A stretch of DNA of 64,000 bases. Origin: Tupaia tana. Lineage: Eukaryota; Chordata; Mammalia; Scandentia; Tupaiidae. The stretch is taken from positions 83,007,398-83,071,397 of the forward strand of contig JAKSZU010000005.1 in NCBI GenBank assembly GCA_026018925.1, read 5' to 3'. Positions 55,931-64,000 of the stretch are shown one piece after another. Under the pieces are notes generated by a model that was given only the letters and a program-made list of their open reading frames with translations, had not been told where the DNA came from and ran no database searches. The first letter of the stretch is position 1. Each line of letters opens with the position of its first letter. Made by a program: the position numbers and the translations under genes.

Positions 55931-56371
55931 AACAGGTGGCCTGTTCACCTCATATCACTAGCTTTTGTGGCATTCCTGTGTTCAGTTCAGATCATATTAT
56001 GGTCCTGTAGTGTTTTATTTAAGTTCAAATAATTTGAAGAGATGAAAGGAGGGGAACCTGGTTAAGAGGGCTTAGCTCAATATTATGTGAAAAAGAACTG
56101 AATGGGGCAACACTTGATGCTTTCATGCTTGGTGATCATTGCAAATGGGCAATTGCAATGACAAAGTCAGACAAGAGATCTTAATTAGGGAGAACAGCCA
56201 AAGTGCTGGGCAATCAAATGTGGGAAATCAGGAATGGGAGAAGATTAGGAATAATCAGTTGCAACTTTGGAAAAATTGTAATGAGTGGTGGTTGATTGTT
56301 CTACATATTATTCTCCAGTTGTAAGTCACTCTCTTTCTTCCACTCTTTACACTCCCTCCCCGCTTCCTTCC
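55931..56371. other. Unassigned, possibly more ERV internal sequence
   Basis: Continues from the ERV-L remains without a clear border; a 61-codon frame at 56139-56324 is not recognised. Confidence 0.35.
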
Positions 56372-56736
56372 TGTGTTAGTCTGTTATTTTGTTTCCAGAC
56401 AAAAATACCTAGGACTGGGTGATCTTCAAAGAATAAAGATTTATTTGGCCCATGAATCTGGCAGCTGAAAGTCCAAAGATAAATGGGACTGACATCAGAC
56501 TAGTGTCTCACAACACAGCTGACAGAAGCAGAGAGGAAACTGGGTATGTACGGACAATGGGAACAGAATCCCCACTTTCTCTGTTTGTCCCTCCTATGCC
56601 TCCAGATGATAGGGTGGTGCCCTCCCATTAGGTCCCACATCTGAAAGATCTCATCACCTCCCATAGTCATTCCACTGGGGACCGGGCTTCCAAAACATGA
56701 ATTTTGGAGAACAAACCATTATTCAAACCATAACAC
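56372..56736 (-). mobile_element. MST-like MaLR LTR, antisense, near full length
   Basis: TGTGTTAGTCTGTTATTTTG, ACCTAGGACTGGGTGATCTT, TTTATTTGGCCCATGAATCT, CCCTCCCATTAGGTCCCACA and ATTCAAACCATAACA match the reversed MST-type LTR. Confidence 0.87.
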
Positions 56737-58488
56737 TTCTTTGGCTCATTTTACCTTACTCGTGAATTGTGCATAGTTATCACCCGGGAAGAATCAATGA
56801 CAGGATAAACTGAATTCAGTGTGGGGCATACAGATCTGTGCCCTGTACCAGGTGGTCAATGTTCCATTCTCATCTTCCACTTTCTATCACTTTGGTATAC
56901 ACAGGTTTAACTTGTAGCTGCCCTTCCCTGCCCTTTATCACTGAGGGGTTTTTGTTTTTGTTTGCTTCCAGAGACTTCTTTGCCACGTTGACCCCACTTT
57001 CTTGCCAGTGTAGCACATTGGGAGTGATGGAAACTTGGAGACAGAGGGGAACAGTTATGAATCATTGACAGATGAGTGTTGGTATATAAATATCCTGCTC
57101 CCATTTTGCTCAGGAGGGATAATTTGGAATCATGTGGCTTCTATTTTCCCCAAATTTCTCAAAGTTCAAATTGCTAGCTTGATAATACTACTTTATAATG
57201 AACCTTCTCCTTCCTTTCTTGTTTCAGCTCTCTACTCCTCTACAATTGAAGTTCTCTTTACTTCCAAAGTCAACTGCTAATATCCAAGTCTTTGTCTCTA
57301 ATTTTGAAAGCTCTTAACTAAAGTACTCTCAGTATGGCAGCATCTTCGTTCTCTCAGGCTTCGTCATTTGACTTTGCTGGTTTCTGCTGAGACATCTACA
57401 TGTACTTCTACTTGCTAGTTGCACAATCTAATAAACCCTTGAAAGCTCCTCCTTCTTCAGTCATAAGAGTCTCTAATTACTGACACTTGTGACCATGCAC
57501 GCTACTTTGGAGCATATGAGAAATCATTTTAGCGACCTGGGACTCACAAAGTTCCTGTGGGGTGGCTCGGTTCTGTTTATTTATGCATCCATGCTTTATC
57601 CTCATTGCTTGCAGAACTGCTGCCTGCCATTAAACAAACTGCCTGGAAATGTGGCACTGCGACTCCTGGACATTTATATCCCCAAATAGAATTTCTCTCT
57701 TCACCTTCCTCTTCATAACTAGGTTGACTCTAAACATTTCTAGTAGTTCTCTTTTTAGTCTGGTTTAGAGACCATGTTTATTTTCTTATCTGTAGTAGAA
57801 AGTGGTACTGTAGCAAGTATAAAACTGAAGGCATCTTTGTCTCTTTGAATGTTTAAAGCTAACAATTTCTCATTGCAATTTTACTGTGGCTTCATTATCT
57901 GGCAAGGGTATCTTGATATATCTTATGAACAGAGAATGAAATAAACTATAAATATATGCTTACATGTACATGGTTATTAATAATTCTAAATAGTATCCCT
58001 GCTACATATGCAGTGAAAGAACACTTAGCAAGGCAAAAGTCATAATGGTATGTGTTGTGGGTGAGAAATCATTAAATAAAATGCTAGTTGACTTTCAGCT
58101 TAGCAAGATTAGAATATTTTCAAATGCTATAGGAAAAGATATTCACCAGACCTTATAATATGATATAAAAAGAAAAGAAGACTGTGTGTGTGTGTGTGTG
58201 TGTATGAGTTGAGTGGCAGGTGTTATGGAGCTGTGGATAGTATATAAAAAAATTTCCATAAGCTTGATGCTATACTAATGGCTATTCGTGAGTGTTTCCA
58301 AATAATCTTATGTTAAGATTTCTGTAAAATACACTTTTTATATCATGGCATTTGGGAAAACATATCCTTAACAATCTATATCCATTGCCTATTTATATAT
58401 TAATTATATCATTTCTTTTTGGGTGTTTAACTGCTTAGTATTTTTATATATTAATATAATGGTATATTATTATTATACTACAGAACTT
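56737..58488. other. No recognisable element
   Basis: Less AT-rich at 56840-57700 than its surroundings. Several 65-80-codon frames on both strands but no domain recognised. (TG)n at 58183-58203. Confidence 0.4.
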
Positions 58489-58606
58489 CAAAAAGTTGCA
58501 GAAAATGAAATTAAAGTATAAGTGTATTTTGCTAACAAAAAATGGAAATTCATGCATAATTTTTCCACAATACACATTTTCTATGGACTCTTTGAAGACC
58601 CCTTAT
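58489..58606. mobile_element. Mariner-like MITE, type I, best copy
   Basis: ACTTCAAAAAGTTGCAGAAA on the left and GGACTCTTTGAAGACCCCTT on the right are inverted; TA-rich borders. About 118 bp. Confidence 0.75.
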
Positions 58607-58849
58607 ATGTGATGATATGATTAAAATATAGACTAGTATATAATTATCATACATATAAAATATAATTAGATATGTATTACATATAATGTAAGAAATTATA
58701 AAGTTAAATTTAATTTAGTATGCCTAATACACAATATTTAATCAAAATATTTTATCTTGAATAATCATTACATATAGAGTTTAATTCATTTATTTAATGA
58801 AGGAGAACAAATATTACTTTTGTTACTGATTTAAATTTTATATATTCCT

Positions 58850-59084
58850 GGGCTGGCCTCATAGCACCACAGATCCCACATGACTAACCAGTTTGGAGAA
58901 CTGGAATTGTCGTCTTAAGTAACATATAGGTTGTGAACCCATCTGCCTAAGACCTTGAGGGAATGAAGGACAGAAGGACAAAGGACCACACTGCAACCAG
59001 GCTCCACTGGGGGTGCTTCCTCTATCTTTTTCATTTTCTGTCTGTGTCATGTATGCACACACAGCCTGCAGCATAAAAAAAAAA
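58850..59084 (+). mobile_element. Diverged family A-like SINE
   Basis: GGGCTGGCCTCATAGCACCA head, GATCCCACATGACTAACC, a decayed B box, AAGACCTTGAGGGAATGAAG and GCCTGCAGCATAAAAA in the right order. Oldest-looking member in the window. Confidence 0.7.
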
Positions 59085-59133
59085 TATTTTAATGTATTTT
59101 AATTATTTGAGAATTATGGAATTTCTGAGATTT

Positions 59134-59725
59134 TTTTTTTTCCTTTTTAAGCATAGTAAGAAAATCTTTATTTTGGAACATCACAATTTTAAGTTATGCA
59201 ATGGGGGCTTTGCAGTGAGGAAGACAGATTGAGCACAACTCCACATACAGCCTAGGCAATGGATATTAACAACCTAGGAACAGTGTAGGGGTCAACAGAT
59301 GGAAAATGACTAAGGGGAAACATCCAGGATATGAGGGATTCAGGATTAAGTGAACTACCAGAATTCTTGCTGAAGGCAGGCAGAGTGATCAGACATCAGC
59401 TGGGAGGCTATGGTCAGGAAGTTCATCGAATGTGCATGGCACTCCTGCTTGAAGATCACTGCATGTTTGGCAGTGCAGTGTCCCAAGAACACCAGGTCTC
59501 CAGCATCACATCCTTGTGCGGGTTTCCTGAGCACCATCCAGGTTCTGCCACTCCTCCCAGGTAAAGTCCACAGCCACTTCCTCAAATGAGAAGAACCTCC
59601 AAAATGAGTTCATTTTCTTGGTCCTGGACAAATGCAGAGGCTTCTAGAATTATAGCTTTAGGAACACAGAATCCCACCTGACAGCCTGCAGAGCACCTTC
59701 ACCACAGCTGCAGATTTCCATGGTA
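59134..59725 (-). pseudogene. Processed retrocopy of a KRAB-domain transcript
   Basis: On the minus strand an ATG at 59613 opens a frame reading FSFEEVAVDFTWEEWQNLD, the KRAB A box that in KRAB zinc-finger proteins recruits the TRIM28 co-repressor in the nucleus. A 1-nt deletion near 59510 and an apparent 10-nt loss at the A/B join shift the frame. The KRAB B-like LGHCTAKHAVIFKQE then follows in another frame, ending at the stop 59355-59357. No zinc fingers follow. An AATAAA signal lies near 59170 and an A-tail (plus-strand T-run) at 59131-59141. TCTGAGATTT occurs at 59124-59133 and 59726-59735. A-tail, lack of introns and target duplication show L1-mediated retroposition of a short KRAB-only mRNA. 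Parent gene not identified; not expected to be functional. Confidence 0.85.
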
Positions 59726-59735
59726 TCTGAGATTT

Positions 59736-60494
59736 CCTTAAGAATATATTTTATATATCCATGAATACATAAAACTTCTATTACTAAAGTATTTATATAT
59801 ATATTGAATCAATTGAATCATAGTGTACATATGTGTGTGTGTATATATATATATATCCCTAATACGATTATTTAGCACAAGCATTTATTTTGTAATTGTT
59901 CATGTTTTCTTTGAGCAACACCCCAACTGGTTTATTGCACTTGACAGGCACTTAATAAGCCTTAGTTAGTGACTGAATTCTAATCTCCAAATGTGCTGGT
60001 GTCTTCATTCCTGTCAATCTCTGGAATTTACAGCAACATTTGAACAAAAGGACAGGTTAATGACTGTTGCTGAAATGAACCAGACTGTTACAACTGAACG
60101 CTTCAGCTAGTTTAGGTGAAGCGGAATATAGGATATCAGATTATGATATAGGGAAAAAATCGAGAACGTATAGTACTGCATAAATCTTGCTTCCCAGAAC
60201 CTGTGTGGAACACAGACATGGAAAAGACAGACCTGGGATGGCAAAGTGACTTCTGGATACATCCATGAATTAAGAACATCTACACATATTTTGTCAGGCA
60301 GCTTTTTAGGAAGTGGGATTGGAGCAACGAACAGAACAATGCCCTTTCTTAGATGGGATGCATATTTGAAGGTACAGAGAGAAGAGAGATAGGGAGTGAA
60401 ATTGAATAAATAGACCAAAGCCATGGTAGAGATTTGGATTTCACTGGTACTGTGATGGACAGTCATGGAAGGCTTTTGGACATGGAAATGATCC
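59736..60494. other. No recognisable element
   Basis: (TG)n/(TA)n at 59831-59855. A 119-codon minus frame at 60107-60466 has no recognised domain; likely chance. Confidence 0.4.
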
Positions 60495-60497
60495 TAT

Positions 60498-60528
<31 letters not shown>

Positions 60529-60774
60529 TTGTAGTTCTGCCATAGGACGTGTGTGCTAGCCAAAGAGAGAAAGAGAGAAAAATAAGAATGTCTCTGAGAA
60601 CATCCCTCAGAGAGAGGCCACACCACAATTCCTTTTCTTTCATTCTTCTCTCAGGATTTTGGGCACACACACATGCACCTGGCATGTTTTTCAAGCTGCT
60701 GGTTTGGGACTGGAACTGCTCAGTAGACTATGTGGGATCCAGTCACCTTAACCACCACACCACTAGTTGGCCCC
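60495..60774 (-). mobile_element. Family A SINE, long form, antisense
   Basis: (TTTA)10 tail, TTCTGCCATAGGACGTGTGT, GA tract, CTCTCAGGATTTTGGGCAC, end GTTGGCCCC. Confidence 0.93.
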
Positions 60775-60791
60775 AAAACTGAATATATTTT

Positions 60792-61038
60792 TCTTTCTTT
60801 GTTTTGTTGTTAGAGAGATATTTTTGTTATAGGGCACATGCCCTTGCCAGAGACAGAAAGCAAGAAATCTGTGCCCAGGAGAGATGGCTATACCACAATC
60901 CCTTCCACTTCATTCTCCTCTCAGGATGTTGGGCATGCACGCATATGCACCAGGTATGAGTTTTAAGTCACTGATTCCGAACCGCAGTCTATATCTTGGG
61001 AGTCCAGTGGGGTAACCGTTACACCATCTGCTGATCCC
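60792..61038 (-). mobile_element. Family A SINE, long form, antisense
   Basis: ATTTTTGTTATAGGGCACATG start, GAGACAGAAAGCAAG, CTCTCAGGATGTTGGGC, shortened B-box region, end CTGCTGATCCC. Lies 17 bp from another copy of the same orientation. Confidence 0.92.
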
Positions 61039-61044
61039 TGAAAT

Positions 61045-61290
61045 GTAATCTACATTGAAGGGATTGTTTTGACTATTGTGTGAAGGATACTTACCTTTGT
61101 TTATGTGTTCAAGACTCTATATAAACAGTTTCCGGATTGCTCCTGAGAACTTTCTGAGCTGCCATTATATTGCCGCGTGCTATGCTAGTGAAACTTTAGG
61201 ACTGGAAACCCAGCATTGTTGTCTCAACCTCAATAAACCAGTGTTAAAAAGCAATTATATTTGTGGACTTTGTGCTCAAGAAAAACAAAA
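61045..61290 (+). mobile_element. LTR-like sequence with TATA box and poly(A) signal
   Basis: CTCTATATAAACAG near 61115, then GAACTTTCTGAGCTGCC, GCCGCGTGCTATGC and AATAAA near 61231 have the U3-R-U5 order of a retroviral LTR 3' half. Family unassigned; no paired LTR seen. Confidence 0.45.
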
Positions 61291-61494
61291 AGGTTAGTCT
61301 AGTCTACTTGCAATTCTAACAAAATAGGTTATCTATTTTGTGATTCTGCAGATGGCAACAGTACTTTTGGAGAGATGTGTCATTGCAGCAGGAATGATAA
61401 GTCTGAATCCAAAGATAGGAATTTTCTGTTTTAATTTTGGTTGACTTTCTGTATGTGTGTGTGTGTATACTTTAAATAGGTCCTACACTTCTTG

Positions 61495-61580
61495 TATTTT
61501 ATGCTGCCATATTCCCTATAGTTAGAACTCTGTCTGGCACCACTAAACGTTTAATAAATATTTTTAATGAAAGAATAAAT
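61495..61580 (+). mobile_element. L2 LINE 3' end
   Basis: GTCTGGCACCACTAAACGTT followed by TAATAAATATTTTTAATGAA resembles the L2 terminus. Confidence 0.6.
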
Positions 61581-61717
61581 GTTGACCATCTATCACTCCA
61601 CATTTGTACATATATATAGTCTTTATTCATATGGCAATACGCTAAGTCTTAATGGTAATACATATTGGGAGAAGACCTTCCTTCTGCCTCTAAGGAGCTG
61701 GGATTAATCAGAGAACC

Positions 61718-62215
61718 ATAACATGACTTAAATAATAATTGGCACTCACTGAATATTTTCTCAGTGTCAGGCACTTTGCTATGTGCTGTTCATATATATT
61801 CCCTTTTAGTCCTTGCAACAAGCATAAAAGGAAGGTAATGACTTTATTTCTGTTATGTAAATTAAAAACAAAAAAACAAAAAAAACACTGCATCTTGAGA
61901 TTGACCCACATAGATAGACTGCAAGTTTGTGCCTGATTCACCAGGTGTGTGTCTGGAGTCCTTCCTGATTCACCAGGTATGCACCTGGAGTCTTTCCTGA
62001 TTCACCAGGTATGCATATACGATGATACCCGGCTGGTTAAAGTGGGGTTATGGCATCAAGGTAAGGTTGGAGGTACTACCTCTTTATCTCTGTCTCTCTC
62101 ACTCATTAAAAACAAAACAAAACAAAAACAAAAAAGAAACTGAATCTTAGAGTTTAAATCATTTGACTAATATCCTAACACTGATAAATGAACCTAGACA
62201 GTTTGACTGGCCTTC
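61718..62215 (-). mobile_element. MIR, antisense, split by a retroposon
   Basis: AGTGTCAGGCACTTTGCTAT and TAGTCCTTGCAACAAGC at 61718-61866 continue after the insert as AAACTGAATCTTAGAGTTTA and CATTTGACTAATATCC at 62140-62215. Confidence 0.82.
61870..62138 (+). mobile_element. Unclassified retroposon with 32-bp tandem repeats
   Basis: Sits inside the MIR with edge repeats ACTGCATCTTGAG and ACTGAATCTTAGAG. Three 32-bp units beginning CCTGATTCACCAGGT start at 61932, 61964 and 61996. Then CCGGCTGGTTAAAGTGGGGT, a TCTCTGTCTCTCTC tract and an (AAAAC)n tail to 62130. The pyrimidine end resembles family A but head and body do not. Confidence 0.6.
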
Positions 62216-64000
62216 TTAACAGTTAGGTACTAATTGCCTCTAAGGAATTAGAGTGTCAGACTGTCACTGGTATTAACCTTTAGAAAATAGAAAGGCATCT
62301 TATTGTTGGGCCCTCAGGGGAAATTTCATGGAAGTGGTGATCCATGCATTAATATGAAAAAGTGGGGGAAAAAAAAATTTCATAAGCACATTATATGAGC
62401 CAATGTTGAAATATTCAAAAAATGCAAACTGTGTGGAAAAGAATAATAAAAGGCAATTAGTTTTAAAATACCAGATAATTTTTGAGTACGTATGATATGT
62501 GTCTTTTCTAGTTCATTATTATCATTTTTGTGCTATAATTTTGATTTTATAATCAGACATATAGTTAATTTGATTTAAAAATTTTACTTGTTTAAATTAT
62601 TTTGGTTGATATAATTTTGTAAGCTCATTTATTTCCAGGATATACATTTTGGAAAGTTGTGCAAATTTTGTAAAAAAATTTCAATGAAAGGAAATTAGAA
62701 AACACCTGCAATTTTAAATTAAGCCCCCGGAAGGTGTGTGGGGAAGGTGTGTTAGGGAAGGAGAGAGGAGAAAAAGAGAAAGAGAGAAACAAAGATGAAG
62801 CAGTAGGAATGAGAAGATAGGCAGGTGGGGAGAACTGAATTCTCATGGTGCAATGTTAAAAAAAATAGTTCTTAAAGAAAGATCACTCTGTATTATCATA
62901 AATTCAAGTAACACGCTCTATCAGCTTCAAGTGAAGCTGGTTCTGTCCCAGATTATTTTCTTACCATCGCACATTCACTCATATGAGAGGGTATATATAT
63001 ATATAAAGCTGTGCCCCATGACTCTGGTCTTTGTGTGCCACCATGGAAGGCTTTCTGCCTCCTGCTTCTTTTTCATTTTCTTCCTTCCTCTTTCTAGTTT
63101 CTTCACTATGCCTTCCATTCTCCTGGAGAGCAAGAAGAGGCCTATGTCCAGTATATTACACACTGTGAAGATTTTAAATGACAAGATAAATGCCAAGGAA
63201 GTATTCCAGTACTGGCAGCGTATTTTGAGATCTTAAGGTTTAAATGCTTTAACCTTTAGATGCAAGTGGTTCCTTATCTCTGAGTGACATGTGTTTCTTA
63301 GTATTGTTGGTTTTAACCAGTTTTTGGGCATTTTTTAAGCAAACACTTTATATTTGCCCCTAAAACTACATACGATATTATCTTAGTGCATGCCCTTCTC
63401 TTTTAATGCAAATTTTATGTTCAATTTGAAGCATGGCTTATGGTGATCTTCTCCATAAACACTGAGAAGAGCAGGCATAGTGATAAGCATTCATAACTTT
63501 AATTTTCTCTATTCTTTTATGGCTTCTAAAATATTTGTCTCTTGATACTAACCTTAACTTGTTATTTCCTAAAAATCTAATAAATCAGTGACTGATTATA
63601 GTTGTAATCTAGTAATGAACACCAAGTGACAAAAGATTCCAATAACATGGCTATTTTTTTTCTGTGAAAGAGCCCCAGAGGTAAGGGGTTGGCAGTAGTC
63701 TTGGGAAGCTCTGTGCAGTCAGCTTGGATCAAGGCGTTTTTTCTCTTTATATGTTGTCATTCAAAATGCATCATTTTCACCTACATGTTTGCAAGATAGC
63801 TACTGCAGCTCCATCTATCATATAAAACTTCCAAAAGGAGATGAGAATAAGGAGAGAAAAGTGAAAGAACTTCCATCAAAGACATTCCTGTGTCACATTC
63901 TGTTGCCAAAATCCCCCAGCAGAATCACTCAACAATTTTAATTATCTCTCCAGAAATGAATATATGGCCAATGCAACCTGCATGAGAAATTAGAAAAAAT
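62216..64000. other. Mostly unidentified; contains one exon-like stretch
   Basis: A GA-rich tract at 62758-62800 and the exon-like segment at 63098-63237. Otherwise AT-rich without recognised repeats. Confidence 0.4.
63098..63237 (+). other. Exon-like segment, speculative
   Basis: A long pyrimidine tract (CTTCTTTTTCATTTTCTTCC and following) ends in TTTCTAG at 63097, a textbook splice acceptor. Two frames downstream stay open: one from ATG 63108 giving 42 residues (contains EVFQYWQRILRS) to TAA 63234-63236, the other reading HSPGEQEEAYVQYITHCEDF before TGA. AAG|GT at 63237 could be a weak donor. No similarity recognised; could be chance. Confidence 0.2.

Noticed and set aside
59950..59985. 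Possible L2 end (GGCACTTAATAAGCCTTAG)
   Set aside because: Too short and without supporting flanking L2 sequence.
60107..60466. 119-codon minus-strand open frame
   Set aside because: No domain or repeat recognised, no good start context or splice sites; length is within chance for 64 kb on six frames.
1..64000. A prokaryotic-type multi-gene system (defence, operon, phage)
   Set aside because: There are no adjoining long frames or ribosome-binding sites, and the whole window is mammalian repeat landscape.

Overview
The window looks like non-coding nuclear DNA from a placental mammal, either a gene desert or a very long intron. It is AT-rich, has no convincing functional protein-coding gene, and is packed with interspersed repeats. 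MIR, L2, MaLR LTRs, ERV-L, hAT and mariner-type remnants and L1 ends place it in Eutheria. The dominant repeat is a tRNA-derived SINE, called family A here. It has a Pol III A box and B box, an approximately 245-bp long form ending near CCTATAGCAAAAACCTCTCC plus A-tail, and a shorter TC-rich form ending in TCTCTGGTCAAATTA plus A-tail. I count about 48 copies. I saw no 7SL-derived Alu or B1 repeat. From memory, family A resembles the tRNA-derived CYN SINEs of colugos (Dermoptera), but I could not check this and the species call is tentative.

Layout. At 1-14 kb there are family A copies on both strands, two antisense L1 3' ends (5.5-6.1 and 8.5-9.8 kb) and an antisense MaLR LTR interrupted by a SINE (11.6-12.1 kb). 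At 14-24 kb there is a dense SINE cluster with a nested pair at 17.1-17.7 kb, the best-preserved SINE copy at 20.5 kb and a sense MaLR LTR at 21.1 kb. At 25-44 kb there are more MaLR LTRs, nested SINEs, mariner-like MITEs, a SINE inside a tandem-repeat tract (38.9-39.4 kb) and two SINEs that used the same target in succession (39.8-40.4 kb). At 44-54 kb there is a three-level nest (L1 in SINE in SINE, 46.7-47.7 kb) and a SINE copy lacking its tRNA head (51.7 kb). At 55-64 kb there are ERV-L pol remains (55.0-55.9 kb), a MaLR LTR (56.4 kb), a processed retrocopy of a KRAB-domain transcript (59.1-59.7 kb, minus) and a retroposon with 32-bp tandem repeats inserted in a MIR (61.9-62.1 kb).

There is no operon or multi-gene system. 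The elements are related by parasitism: L1-type target-primed retroposition explains the A-tails, target-site duplications (TSDs), 5' truncations and the KRAB retrocopy. Seven copies of a second SINE family, all on the minus strand, form a separate class. Two unexplained open stretches (15.45-15.86 kb and 63.1-63.24 kb) are noted only as weak candidates. Most element boundaries are by eye and good to about 5-20 bp.
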